Positions 1 through 11,478 of a stretch of DNA of 64,000 bases are shown piece after piece. The first letter of the stretch is position 1, and each line of letters begins with the position of its first letter. The DNA is from Martelella mediterranea (GTDB taxonomy: Bacteria; Pseudomonadota; Alphaproteobacteria; Rhizobiales; Rhizobiaceae), in NCBI RefSeq assembly GCF_021021415.1, contig NZ_JAINWJ010000004.1, forward strand, positions 124,001 to 188,000. The letters run 5' to 3'. Position numbers and translations under genes: made by a program. Under the pieces are notes generated by a model. It saw only the letters and a list, made by a program, of their open reading frames with translations. It searched no databases and was not told where the DNA came from.

Positions 1-348
1 CTCCGGCCCTTCATCCGGATCGATGCCGAAGGCGATCATGGTGAAATCCTCGCCCGGCTTGAATTCCTGCGCCCGGACCGCCTGCATGACGCCCGACAGC
101 GTCACGCCGCAGATGTTCGGGCAGTCATGCAGCACCGGGACCAGCACGATCGGCTTTCCGTCGGCAAGTTCGGCGAGCGTCACTGTCTCGCCATCGGCGT
201 TCTGGAAGGGCAGGTCGAGGGGGATTTCGGCGTCCGGCCGCTCGTCGATGCCCGCAAGCCCGAACGGGTCGAAATTGGCGTCGCGCGCGGCGAGTGCGGG
301 GACGGCGAGAAGCGCGAGCAGCGCCGCCAGGACGGGGAGCTTGATCAT
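1..348 (-). CDS. SCO1/SenC-family protein (partial, C-terminus off window)
   Basis: SCO/SenC proteins are thioredoxin-fold, membrane- or periplasm-located factors that deliver copper to cytochrome oxidase. The visible 116 residues begin with a hydrophobic signal (about 1-20). C76-P-N-I-C80 matches the family CxxxC copper/redox motif in the usual context, 'HDCPNICGVTL'. The start is ATG at 348, preceded by TGGAGGTGG, and its ATGA overlaps the stop of the upstream gene, so it is the last visible gene of the act operon. The conserved distal His would lie beyond base 1 and cannot be checked. It probably serves a terminal oxidase encoded just outside the window (inference). Confidence 0.8.
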   Translation of the reverse strand, partial: MIKLPVLAALLALLAVPALAARDANFDPFGLAGIDERPDAEIPLDLPFQNADGETVTLAELADGKPIVLVPVLHDCPNICGVTLSGVMQAVRAQEFKPGEDFTMIAFGIDPDEGPE

Positions 349-713
349 GGACCACCTCCATTGGTCTCATTCGGCCAGCCTCGGTCGGCGAGGAGATCGA
401 TGGCGCGATCGACGGGAATGCGGATGCGGCCGTCCGCGCTCCGGCCGTAGGTTTCTATGAGGCGTCGGTTCCTTGCATTCAGCGCGTCGAGATCGGCCTT
501 GGGGTCGACCTCAAGCCGTGGGCCGGCGACGGGCCTTTCGGCAGTCTGAACGGGCGTCGGCTTACGGTCCGGAACGCTGAAAAGGCCGGTGAGGAAAGCG
601 ACAAAGGCCAGCGACACGGCCACGAACACCACCAGAAGGACGCCGGCATAAAGGACCATGCGGACGGGGACGTCACGCTGTTCATACTTGGCGCCGTTAT
701 TGTTCTCGTTCAT
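345..713 (-). CDS. Small single-TM protein of the alternative complex III operon
   Basis: This 122-residue protein has one strong transmembrane helix (about residues 20-43, 'MVLYAGVLLVVFVAVSLAFV') and a charged C-terminal domain ending in 'RIPVDRAIDLLADRGWP'. The ATG at 713 overlaps the stop of actF by four bases, and its own stop overlaps the start of the SCO gene, so it is translationally coupled in the operon. Its position suggests a small accessory subunit or assembly factor of the complex or of the neighbouring oxidase. I do not recognise a named family. A longer reading from 1346 exists in this frame but is only a shadow of actF. Confidence 0.7.
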   Translation of the reverse strand: MNENNNGAKYEQRDVPVRMVLYAGVLLVVFVAVSLAFVAFLTGLFSVPDRKPTPVQTAERPVAGPRLEVDPKADLDALNARNRRLIETYGRSADGRIRIPVDRAIDLLADRGWPNETNGGGP

Positions 714-1690
714 GGCCGGACCTCCCGTGGCGGGCGAAGGCTGGCACTGGCAGCGAGCATCAGGCCCGCGCCGGAAACGAGGGCGACGGCAAGGCCGCCA
801 CGGCCGGGAAGCGCAAGCCAGAGGCATTCGACCGCCTTGCCCCCGAGGATGATGGCGGCAAGCGCCACGACCCAGCGTCGCGCTTGCCGGACCGGGGGGA
901 AAAGCAGAAGCGCTGCGGGCACCACGCCGCTTGCCGCCAGCAGATATTCGACATAGCGCCAGGGCCCAGCGCTTCGCGGCGCGAACCATTCGAGCCCGGC
1001 GGCGGAATTGACGTTCCAGGACACGAAATACTGGATGTAGGCGAAATAGAGCCAAAACAGCACGGCGAGCAGCAGCAGCGTGCCGGAGAGCGGCGTGCGC
1101 GTTGCAGGGGCTGAAAGCACGAGCAGGCAGAGCGCGATATTGACCTGGAGCGACAGCACATAGAGCGCGAATCCGGAGGAAAAATAACCCGGCGCGAGCG
1201 GCATCAGCCACAGGCTGACCGCCAGTCCCTGCAGGAGGACGAAGAGTATGAGGGCGATAGCCGCTGCAGCGCGGGAGCGCGTGGCGCACCAGGGCGCGAT
1301 CAGCAGTGCCAGCAGGAGGCCGATCGTTACCAGCGCGTAGGACCATTCGTTGAGAAACAGAGCGCGGAAGGTGGTGTCACGCTCCATCCCGTGCCAGCCG
1401 TAGAGTGTTGGCGAGAACAGAAGCAGCGGCAGAAAGACGACGAAGATCGGAGCAAGCCGGGAGAGGCCCTCTGTCACCCCGGCGAGTTCACGCTGCCAGC
1501 GTCCGCCGGTGAGCGCCATGACGAGCAGCAGAAAGACCGCGCCGATCGGGATGGCGCTTGCAAACACGCTGGCTGCGAGCAGGCCGGCGAGGCCCGGTTC
1601 CGGCCGGTCGACGATCAGCAGTCCGGCGACTGCCAGAAGCAGGAGGCCGGCAATCAGGCGGATCAACGGCGCGGTTGGTCGGAGGGTCAT
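710..1690 (-). CDS. actF: Alternative complex III integral membrane subunit ActF-like
   Basis: A 326-residue polytopic protein with about ten hydrophobic helices from residue 10 onward and almost no soluble domain. Alternative complex III (quinol:cytochrome c or quinol:oxidase oxidoreductase) contains two large NrfD-like membrane subunits, ActC and ActF. The position after ActE and the size fit the ActF place, although this protein is shorter than the roughly 400-residue ActF of Bacteroidetes. Start and stop each overlap the neighbours by ATGA. The role (quinol-binding or proton-channel partner of ActC) is inferred from family knowledge and synteny rather than a diagnostic motif. Confidence 0.72.
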   Translation of the reverse strand: MTLRPTAPLIRLIAGLLLLAVAGLLIVDRPEPGLAGLLAASVFASAIPIGAVFLLLVMALTGGRWQRELAGVTEGLSRLAPIFVVFLPLLLFSPTLYGWHGMERDTTFRALFLNEWSYALVTIGLLLALLIAPWCATRSRAAAAIALILFVLLQGLAVSLWLMPLAPGYFSSGFALYVLSLQVNIALCLLVLSAPATRTPLSGTLLLLAVLFWLYFAYIQYFVSWNVNSAAGLEWFAPRSAGPWRYVEYLLAASGVVPAALLLFPPVRQARRWVVALAAIILGGKAVECLWLALPGRGGLAVALVSGAGLMLAASASLRPPREVRP

Positions 1691-2223
1691 GGTCGCGCCT
1701 CCGCAAGCTTTTGCCGGTCTTCCGCCGATAGCCGCCGCTCCGGCGCATCCTGGCTGAGCTGCAGCGCCTTGACATAGGCCGCGATCGCCCAGCGGTCGCG
1801 CGCCGGCACGCGGCCGGCATAGGAATACATCACGCCATAGCCATTTGTGATGACGTCGACGATGTAGCGCGCATCGACATTGCGCAGGCGCTCGGAATGG
1901 AAGCTTGGCGGGGCGGGAAAGCCGCGCGACGGGATGCGGCCATTGCCGTAGCCGGCAGGGTCATGGCACGGCACGCAGAAGATTTCGTAGCGCGCCTTCC
2001 CGCGCTCCAGCAGCGCGCGGTCCATCAGCGGGCGGGTCTGAAGTGCGGCGGTCTCGGCCGGGGCGCTGCGGGAGACCGTGCCCTCCGGCGGATGCTGGAG
2101 CGCCTTGCCATCAGGAAACAGCGAACTTTCCTCATAGTCGTCATAGCGCGGCTGATCATTCATGCCGTCACAAGCGACAAGGGTCAGAAGGCAGGCCAAG
2201 AAGGGAAACGCTCGGATGGTCAC
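1687..2223 (-). CDS. actE: Monohaem cytochrome c lipoprotein subunit ActE
   Basis: The 178-residue precursor has a lipoprotein signal with lipobox L-V-A-C18, so it is probably tethered to the periplasmic face of the inner membrane. A single haem c site, C83-V-P-C86-H87, is followed by a cytochrome c fold with a plausible distal Met in 'YGVMYSYAGRVP' and a terminal helix 'DRWAIAAYVKALQLS'. ActE is the mono-haem subunit passing electrons from ActA/ActB to the acceptor. It overlaps actD by four bases upstream and actF by four bases downstream, within the act operon. Confidence 0.9.
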   Translation of the reverse strand: MTIRAFPFLACLLTLVACDGMNDQPRYDDYEESSLFPDGKALQHPPEGTVSRSAPAETAALQTRPLMDRALLERGKARYEIFCVPCHDPAGYGNGRIPSRGFPAPPSFHSERLRNVDARYIVDVITNGYGVMYSYAGRVPARDRWAIAAYVKALQLSQDAPERRLSAEDRQKLAEARP

Positions 2224-2774
2224 GACGGCGCCTCCGGCAGCGGCACCAGAGCGACGGTTTCTGCACCGAGGTTCTTCAGGTCATCCGGGGTTCGCGCGGT
2301 ATCGAATTGCTCGTCTGTTGCGTGAACGAGGATGTAGAAGCGGTCGCTCGCGGAAAAATCCGGGATTTCGAAATCGGGGTGATGCAGCTTCGGCAGGCGG
2401 CAGGACAGAAGCGTGCCGATCACCGTGAAGACGATGGCAGACATCACCGCGATTTCCAGCGTGATGATCGGCAGCGGTTGCCAGGCGAATACGGGCCGCC
2501 CGCCACTATTCAGCGGATAGGCGTAATTGGCGTAAAGCTGCACGCCCAGCCCGGCGAACGCGCCGAAAAGCCCGCCGGCAAGCGTGATCCAGGCAATGCG
2601 GTTGTCACCGGCATCGAGCGCATCGGCAATCTCACTGGAAAAATAGGGGCCGAGAACGTCCAGCTTGCGGTAGCCGCGCTGCCGCAATGTTGCGATATGG
2701 GAAGCGAGACCTTCCGGGCTGGTAAAGCCGGCGGCTGCGGCGTGATAATGCGTATCGGGGCGGTCAGCGGGCAT
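2220..2774 (-). CDS. actD: Alternative complex III subunit ActD (DUF3341)
   Basis: A 184-residue protein with a soluble ferredoxin-fold-like N-terminus, containing 'GYRKLDVLGPYF' (DUF3341 style), then two transmembrane helices separated by a short loop (about 62-82 and 98-122), and a hydrophilic tail 'DRFYILVHATDEQFD'. This is the expected ActD architecture. It overlaps the 3' end of actC by 11 bases, so translation is coupled. ActD has no cofactor and packs against the ActC/ActF core in known complexes (family knowledge). Confidence 0.9.
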   Translation of the reverse strand: MPADRPDTHYHAAAAGFTSPEGLASHIATLRQRGYRKLDVLGPYFSSEIADALDAGDNRIAWITLAGGLFGAFAGLGVQLYANYAYPLNSGGRPVFAWQPLPIITLEIAVMSAIVFTVIGTLLSCRLPKLHHPDFEIPDFSASDRFYILVHATDEQFDTARTPDDLKNLGAETVALVPLPEAPS

Positions 2775-4091
2775 GCCGGGCCTCCTCTGACGCTTTTTTC
2801 AGCTCGAAGCCGGAGACGATCGGCAGCAGGCGGACGAACAGCAGGAACGGCGCAAGGAAGACGCCGATCATGCCGACAAACAGCGCCCAGTCCCAGAGGC
2901 TTGCCTGAAACGTGCCCCAGGAGGAGACGAGATGATCGCGGTAAAGCCCGGTGACGATCAGCATGTAGCGCTCCATCCACATGCCGGCGGCGACCGAAAC
3001 GCCGATGGCGGCAAGCAACAGGCTGTTTCGCCGCACGCGCCGCAGCCAGAGCAGCTGCAACGGCACGAAATTGCAGATCACCGCGCCCCAGAAGCTCCAG
3101 GCATAGGCGCCGGAAAGACGGTCATGCAGCGTTTCGAGTTCCGAGCGTTCGCCGGAATAGAGCGCGTTGAAAATGTCGGCGAGATAGCCGTAGGCCGTCA
3201 TAAGACCGACTGCGAGCAGGAGCTTGCCGATCAGGTCGCTATGGGCATCGGTCAGAATGTCATTGAGCCGGAAGGCGCGGCGCAGCACCGCCATGATCAC
3301 CGCCACCACCGCAAAGCCGGAGAACACCGCGCCGCAGAGGAAATAGGGCGGAAAGATCGACGAGTTCCAGCCGGGAATCGGCCCGCCACCGAGCAGCAGC
3401 GAATAGGCCGCGGTGATGATGAACACCATCGTGACGGCAAGCCCGGCGCAGAGCCGGTAGGCCTGTTCCCAGCGCCGCCAGTGCCGCATGGAGCCGCGCC
3501 AGCCAAGGGCGGCGAGCCCGTAGCAGACCTGCCCGAGGTGGCTCTTTGCCCGGTCGCGCAGACGGGCGAAATCGGGGATCGCGCCGACATACCAGAAGGC
3601 GGCGGAGGCCATGAGATAGGTCAGCACGGCAAAGAAATCCCAGGAGAGCGGGCTCTTGAACTGCGGCCAGATGCCCATCGTGTTCGGATAGGGCGCCGTC
3701 CAGTAGAACAGCCACGGCCGGCCGAGATGGAGGATTGGGTAAAGCCCGGCGCAGACGACGGCGAAAAGCGTCATCGTCTCGGCAAAGCGGTTGAGCGCAT
3801 TGCGCTGCGTGACGCCGGTCAAGAGCAGCAGCGCGGAGATCAGCGTTCCGGCATGGCCAATGCCGAGAAACCAGATGTAGTTGACGATCGGAAAGCCCCA
3901 GGCGACCGGAGTATTGTTGCCGAACACGCCGACGCCGCGCCAGAACAGCACCGTGACGGCGACGGCGAAGCAGAGGAGCAGCAGCAGCGCGAAGGCGAAA
4001 GAGAGCGCCCAGGCGCGTGGCGCCGGAAAGCCGAGCGGCAGGTCGGTGACGGCGTTGATCCGCTTGGCAGAAAGTGGCCTTGCCTCCGTCA

Positions 4092-4092
<1 letters not shown>
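2764..4092 (-). CDS. actC: Alternative complex III quinol-binding subunit ActC (NrfD/PsrC family)
   Basis: The 442-residue membrane protein has ten predicted helices and NrfD/PsrC-type sequence such as 'PIVNYIWFLGIGHAGTLISA', the region that approaches the Fe-S domain and quinone site in this family. Start chosen at ATG 4092, which shares one base with the actB stop (TGATG). A GTG one codon earlier is possible. ActC is the main quinol-oxidising membrane subunit partnered by the Fe-S domain of ActB. It is longer than generic NrfD proteins (about 320) but typical for ActC. Confidence 0.92.
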
Positions 4093-6986
<2,894 letters not shown>

Positions 6987-6996
6987 ATGCCCTCCT

Positions 6997-7665
6997 TCAT
7001 CGGTGACAGACATTGCAGTCATCGAGACGATCCGGTTCGATCCCGCGCGCTTCCACGACCAGCGCGCCGTAATCGCGATGGGCCGCGAGGTCGTCATCAA
7101 GGCTCGACCAGTCCATGCGAGTGACTTCGCTCGGGGGGCGCAGTTTGGGGGCGGGGTCGCGATGGCAATCAAGACACCAACCCATATCGAACGGCTTTGC
7201 CTGTTTCATCAGCGGCATCTTGTCGACCCGACCGTGGCAGGTCTCGCAGGGCACGCCGGTGGTCACATGGATCGAGTGATCGAAATAGACATAGTCCGGA
7301 ACCCGCGCCACGCGGTTCCACTGAAGCGGTTCTCCCGTGGCAAGGCTCTCGCGCACCGGCGCCAGCATCGGCGCATCGGTCCAGATTTGCGAATGACAGG
7401 TCATGCAGGTTTCGGTCGATGGCAGGCCGGCCCTGGCGCTGGTCTCGACCGTGTCGTGGCAATAGCGACAGTCGATGCCGAGTTCGCCGGCATGGTGCTG
7501 ATGGCTGAAGGGGACGGGCTGTTCGCTGACCCAGTCGACGCCGGTGCGATAGCTGGAACTTGCCGCAGACCACCACAGCGCGCCGCCCAACACCACGGCA
7601 AGCGCGACCGCTCCGGCGAAAAGCCGAAGCTTCGCATCCGCTGAGGCGGTGAAAATCTGTGCCAC
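6997..7665 (-). CDS. actA: Pentahaem cytochrome c subunit ActA
   Basis: The 222-residue protein has one N-terminal membrane anchor (about residues 14-35) and five CxxCH haem sites in order: CRYCH, CMTCH, CETCH, CLDCH and CNVCH, the last ending the protein. Multihaem ActA shuttles electrons within alternative complex III. Start chosen at GTG 7665, preceded by AAGGGGG at good spacing. It gives the family-typical start 'MAQIFTASAD'; an upstream TTG at 7701 has no ribosome site. This is the first gene of the operon that runs to the left edge. The region upstream separates it from the divergent ndh gene. Confidence 0.92.
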   Translation of the reverse strand: MAQIFTASADAKLRLFAGAVALAVVLGGALWWSAASSSYRTGVDWVSEQPVPFSHQHHAGELGIDCRYCHDTVETSARAGLPSTETCMTCHSQIWTDAPMLAPVRESLATGEPLQWNRVARVPDYVYFDHSIHVTTGVPCETCHGRVDKMPLMKQAKPFDMGWCLDCHRDPAPKLRPPSEVTRMDWSSLDDDLAAHRDYGALVVEARGIEPDRLDDCNVCHR

Positions 7666-7701
7666 GCCGGCCCCCTTGATCGGCGTCGCCCGGGAGGGCA
7701 A

Positions 7702-7922
7702 CTTTATTGGTTAACACCGGCCTGCCCGATTGGTTCCGGCTTTTGAACGCGCGCCATGGCGCTCTCGCCATGAATACTCGCCATGAATTCGCTGCCGCCG
7801 AACATTCGACGTTGAGATTTGTTCCGGAGCTTTTTGCCGGGCGCGGAACATTTCTTCCGCGTTGAGGTTCGATGCGGAGCGGAGACCGCTTGCTACCCGA
7901 TTTCAGCCAAGGAGCATTGCCA
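7702..7922. promoter_or_regulatory. Divergent control region between act operon and ndh, with repeats
   Basis: About 220 bases carry the promoters for both divergent respiratory units. A 12-base direct repeat, CTCGCCATGAAT, occurs at 7764-7775 and 7777-7788 (period 13). An inverted repeat, TGTTCCG-N17-CGGAACA, lies at 7820-7850. ATTGGTT also occurs twice, near 7706 and 7730. No clear sigma-70 hexamers or FNR box could be fixed. The ndh ribosome site AAGGAG is at about 7909-7914. Confidence 0.45.
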
Positions 7923-9272
7923 ATGATCGCATCCAGCGAAGACACCCGCTCGGCCGGGGCAGCCAATGGCGTCGAGAGACTTTCGGAGACCAGCCGCGCA
8001 ACGAAGTCGGAAACTGACGCAGCGGCTCGACGGCCGAACCGCATCGTCATCGTCGGCGGCGGTTTCGGCGGGCTCGCCTGCGCATCGAAGCTTGGCGGCG
8101 CGCCGGTCGAGGTCACGCTTATCGACAAGCGCAACCACAATCTGTTCCAGCCGCTGCTCTACCAGATTGCCACGGCCATTCTGTCGCCGGCCGATATTTC
8201 CGAACCGCTCCGGCGAACGCTCGGGAAAAAGCGCAATATCGATGTGGTGATGGCCGAAGTCGTCGGCATCGATGCGAAACGCAAGGCCGTTCTAACGCGG
8301 GACGGCGCGCCGGTGGAATATGATACTCTGGTGATCGCGACCGGCTCCGTCGACAACTATCTCGGCCATGACGAATGGAGGCAATATGCCCCCGGCCTCA
8401 AGACCAATCGCGATGCCCGGCAGGTGCGCGAGACCCTGCTTCTCGCCTTCGAGCGGGCCGAACTGACGCTCGATCCGGACGAGCGCCGCAAGCTTCTGAC
8501 CTTCGTGATCGTCGGCGGCGGGCCGACCGGGGTCGAATTCGCCGGCGCCATCGCCGAGCTCGGCGTGTTTCTGCTGCGACGGGATTTCAGGAACATTGCG
8601 CCCGAGGAATTGAACATCATACTGCTCGAGGCCGGGCCGGGCATTCTCTCCGGCTTTGACGAGAAGCTCTCGCGCTACGCGCTGAAGCGGCTTGAGGCGC
8701 GCGGGGTCGATGTGCAGGTCGATACACCGGTCGAGGCCATCGCTGCCGAAGAGGTCACGGCGGGCGGCGAGACAATCCCGACCGGCTGCGTCATATGGGG
8801 CGCGGGCGTCAAGGCGACGCCGGTGGCGGAGTGGCTGGGCGTGGAGCCCCAGCGCGGCGGCAGGGTGCCGGTGGCGGCCGATCTCAGCGCCATCGGCTTC
8901 GAGGATATTTACATTCTCGGCGATGCGGCCTCGGTTCAGAGCGAGGATGGCCCGTTTCCGGCGCTGGCGCAGGTCGCCAAGCAGCAGGGGAAATATCTCG
9001 GCAGGAAGCTGCGACGAGAAGCCGAGGGCCACGATGACGAGGCGCCGTTCCGCTTCCGCAATCGCGGCATCACCGCCGTCATCGGCCGTAACGCGGCGGT
9101 GTTCCAGTCCGGCAGGTTCAAGCTGACCGGTCGCCTCGCCTGGTGGCTCTGGGCGCTCATCCATGTCTATCTGCTGGTGAACTTCGAAAAACGACTGCTC
9201 GTCAGCGTCCAGTGGATCTGGACCTTCCTCACCGGCCAGCGCAATGCCCGCCTGATCGACGACAAGACATGA
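7923..9272 (+). CDS. ndh: Type II NADH:quinone oxidoreductase
   Basis: Single-subunit flavoprotein oxidising NADH and reducing quinone without proton pumping. The 449 residues show an FAD-binding GxGxxG at 45-50 (after a 40-residue hydrophilic leader), 'VIATGSVDNYLGH', an NADH-binding 'FVIVGGGPTGVEFAGAIAEL' near 195, and the FAD-site 'IYILGDAAS'. An amphipathic or hydrophobic C-terminus (about 400-440, Trp-rich) should anchor it to the inner membrane. ATG 7923 is chosen over 7872 because AAGGAG lies eight bases upstream. It diverges from the act operon, so NADH input and quinol output are encoded back to back. Confidence 0.93.
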   Translation: MIASSEDTRSAGAANGVERLSETSRATKSETDAAARRPNRIVIVGGGFGGLACASKLGGAPVEVTLIDKRNHNLFQPLLYQIATAILSPADISEPLRRTLGKKRNIDVVMAEVVGIDAKRKAVLTRDGAPVEYDTLVIATGSVDNYLGHDEWRQYAPGLKTNRDARQVRETLLLAFERAELTLDPDERRKLLTFVIVGGGPTGVEFAGAIAELGVFLLRRDFRNIAPEELNIILLEAGPGILSGFDEKLSRYALKRLEARGVDVQVDTPVEAIAAEEVTAGGETIPTGCVIWGAGVKATPVAEWLGVEPQRGGRVPVAADLSAIGFEDIYILGDAASVQSEDGPFPALAQVAKQQGKYLGRKLRREAEGHDDEAPFRFRNRGITAVIGRNAAVFQSGRFKLTGRLAWWLWALIHVYLLVNFEKRLLVSVQWIWTFLTGQRNARLIDDKT

Positions 9273-9357
9273 TTCCGCTCTCGCCGGAACATCGCGGCCT
9301 CTCTTCGGTTAGGCGCAAAGGCCGGTCTTTGACGGACCGAAACGAAAGGAGAGACCG

Positions 9358-9576
9358 ATGGCAAATGCCGACAAGAAACATTTCGGGCCGGGTTCGCAGG
9401 GCAAGAGCAGTGGCGAAGGCGCCATGACAGACCTTGAGGACGAGGTTCTGCCGAAGGACAAGGTGCTTTCCAACCGCGACAAGGCGCGCCATTCCGAGGA
9501 ACGCGGGCTTGACGGCAAGAACGTGCAGAACGAGGAATACAAGGACCACAGCGCCAACCGCCGCAAGGACGAGTAG
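9358..9576 (+). CDS. Small hydrophilic hypothetical protein
   Basis: A 72-residue, highly charged, Gly/Lys/Glu/Asp-rich protein without hydrophobic segments or Cys, probably disordered ('DKARHSEERGLDGKNVQNEE'). A good ribosome site (AAAGGAGAGACCG) precedes the ATG, and a strong terminator follows 24 bases after the stop, so it looks like a real monocistronic gene. Its composition resembles small stress-induced hydrophilins of rhizobia, but no family is recognised. Confidence 0.7.
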   Translation: MANADKKHFGPGSQGKSSGEGAMTDLEDEVLPKDKVLSNRDKARHSEERGLDGKNVQNEEYKDHSANRRKDE

Positions 9577-9600
9577 CGTGAAGTTCGATTCCAAATAGCA

Positions 9601-9626
9601 GCGCCGGGCTTTCGTCCGGCGCTTTT
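9601..9626 (+). terminator. Rho-independent terminator after the small hydrophilic gene
   Basis: The stem GCGCCGG (9601-9607) pairs with CCGGCGC (9616-9622), loop of 8, followed by TTTTCTTT. It ends the 9358-9576 transcript and faces the end of the minus-strand small gene. Confidence 0.85.
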
Positions 9627-9636
9627 CTTTCGCCGA

Positions 9637-9774
9637 TCAGTTGCTCGGGTTCATCGCGTGAGGCGGCGCCTTGTCCGCCTGATCATCATTGTCGGCGCTG
9701 CTCCTGCCGATGGCGAAGGCAGCGATGATTACCACGATGATGATGGCTGCGCCCGCAATGCTCCAACGTCTCAT
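9637..9774 (-). CDS. 45-residue single-TM small protein
   Basis: Read directly from the minus strand: ATG at 9774, TGA at 9637-9639. A strong ribosome site (GAAAGGAGATAAGT) ends just before the ATG. The peptide has Arg-Arg-Trp at the N-terminus, a transmembrane helix (residues 6-22, 'IAGAAIIIVVIIAAFAI') and a hydrophilic tail rich in Asp, Pro and Asn. Topology is probably inside N-terminus, outside C-terminus. It follows the sugar dehydrogenase gene by 72 bases on the same strand and may be co-transcribed. No family is recognised. Confidence 0.65.
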   Translation of the reverse strand: MRRWSIAGAAIIIVVIIAAFAIGRSSADNDDQADKAPPHAMNPSN

Positions 9775-9846
9775 ACTTATCTCCTTTCAGCGTAACCGGC
9801 GACCGTTCAAAAACGGCGGACGCCCTGCGCCCGCCGCGTCTATCCG

Positions 9847-11478
9847 TTACTGCGTATCCTCGACGCTGCCGGGCGGCTCCGTGGCCGGAGCGATATCGGT
9901 CTGCGGGGGCGTGTCCGTCTGCCCGCCTTCCACCGGCTCCTGGCCGGTGAGCTGTTCGTCGGCGGAGGGTGGCGGGGCTTCCCCGTCGCCAGACGCATTG
10001 CTGTCGTCGCCGGCCGCCGCGGCAGGCGTATCCGGGGGGTGTGAACCGGGGCTGCCTTCGCCGCCTGCCTCCGCCATGCCCGCGGCCATGGAACCTGCCG
10101 GCATTTCGTCGGTCCCGAGCGGCTCCGGCGTGACCGCGCCATCGGCGGCGGCGACCCGCCAGACCGTGTTGCCGGCATCGTCGGCAATGAGCAATGCGCC
10201 GGTTCCGTCGATGCCGACGTCGACCGGTCGGCCGCGCGCCTCGTCGCCGTCCAGAAACCCGCTGACGACGTCGGCTGCGGCGGCAGCCGGCTCGCCGTTC
10301 ACGAACGGCACGAACACGACCTTGTAGCCGTTGAACACGGTCCGGTTCCAGCTCCCGTGCTCGCCGACGAATGCGCCGGAGGCATAGTCCTCGGGCAGTG
10401 CCGAGCCTTGCGAAAAGGCCATGCCGAGCGGGGCCACGTGACTGGAGAGCGCATAGTCCGGGGCGATCGCCTGGTCCACCATGTCCGGCCGCCGCGGGTG
10501 AACCCGCGCGTCCACATGATCGCCGAAATAGCTCCATGGCCATCCGTAGAACGCGCCCTCTTCAACCGATGTCATGTAGTCCGGCACCAGATTGGGGCCG
10601 AGTTCGTCGCGTTCGTTGACGACGGTCCAGAGTTCGCCTGTATCCGGATTGATCGAAAGGCCATTGGGATTGCGCAGGCCGGACGCGTAGATACGCGCGG
10701 CCCCGGTCTCGCGGTTCACCTGCCAGATCGCCGCGCGGCCCTTTTCGGCTTCGATGCCGTTCTCGGCGATATTGGAGTTCGACCCGACCGAGGCATAGAG
10801 TGTTTCGCCATCCGGGCTCAGCACCAGATCCTTGGTCCAGTGGTGGTTGATCGGTCCGCCCGGAAGCGGCGTCAACACTGCGGGGGCTGCGGTGATCTCC
10901 GTCTGGCCTAGCTCGTAGGGATAGGTCAGGATCGCGTCGGTCGCGGCGACATAGAGCGTGTCGTCGGCCCAGGCCACGCCGAAGGGCGAGTTCAGGTCGG
11001 TCAGAAGGTCGTGCCGTTCATCGACCTCGCCGTCGCGGTTCGTGTCTCTGAGCAGCGTGATCAGGTTGCTTTCCTTCGGCTGCCCGCCTCCGCCGCCGTG
11101 GGCGATCGACATGATCCAGCCGCGGATCAGGTCTTTCGGTCGGTCCGGCGGCTGGCCGGCCGGCCCGCGCGCCTGGACAACCAGCACATCGCCATTGGGA
11201 AGCGTGTACACCGTGCGCGGATTGGCGAGATCCCCGGCATAGGCCGAGACAGTCAGGTTGTCGGGCACATCGGGCGTCTCACCCTCGTCCCAGCCGACGA
11301 CTTCGGCGACCTTCATGCTCGGCAGCAGGGAGTGCTCCGGCTCGGGCAGTACCGGATCGGCGCCGATCTGCTCCGACGGATCGACCTGGCCGCCGTCGCC
11401 GCAGGCGGACAGCGTGACGAGCGCCGAACCCGCCGTGAGGGCGAGGACGCGTTTTCGAGTAAGGCTGAATTTAGTCAT
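9847..11478 (-). CDS. PQQ-type sorbosone/glucose dehydrogenase-like lipoprotein with Pro-rich tail
   Basis: The 543-residue precursor has a lipoprotein-type signal ending 'LVTLSAC', then a six-bladed propeller of the GSDH/sorbosone dehydrogenase family: 'LPNGDVLVVQARG', 'LLRDTNRDGEVDERHDLL', 'LVLSPDGETLYASVGSNSNI', 'LRNPNGLSINPDTGELW', 'GWPWSYFGDHVD', 'VGEHGSWNRTVFNGYKVVFV'. Such proteins bind PQQ and Ca and oxidise sugars in the periplasm. A low-complexity tail rich in Pro, Ala, Gly and acidic residues follows from about residue 450. Start ATG 11478 follows GGAGG at seven bases; it overlaps the DUF2231 gene by eight bases. No PQQ biosynthesis gene is in view. Confidence 0.85.
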   Translation of the reverse strand: MTKFSLTRKRVLALTAGSALVTLSACGDGGQVDPSEQIGADPVLPEPEHSLLPSMKVAEVVGWDEGETPDVPDNLTVSAYAGDLANPRTVYTLPNGDVLVVQARGPAGQPPDRPKDLIRGWIMSIAHGGGGGQPKESNLITLLRDTNRDGEVDERHDLLTDLNSPFGVAWADDTLYVAATDAILTYPYELGQTEITAAPAVLTPLPGGPINHHWTKDLVLSPDGETLYASVGSNSNIAENGIEAEKGRAAIWQVNRETGAARIYASGLRNPNGLSINPDTGELWTVVNERDELGPNLVPDYMTSVEEGAFYGWPWSYFGDHVDARVHPRRPDMVDQAIAPDYALSSHVAPLGMAFSQGSALPEDYASGAFVGEHGSWNRTVFNGYKVVFVPFVNGEPAAAAADVVSGFLDGDEARGRPVDVGIDGTGALLIADDAGNTVWRVAAADGAVTPEPLGTDEMPAGSMAAGMAEAGGEGSPGSHPPDTPAAAAGDDSNASGDGEAPPPSADEQLTGQEPVEGGQTDTPPQTDIAPATEPPGSVEDTQ

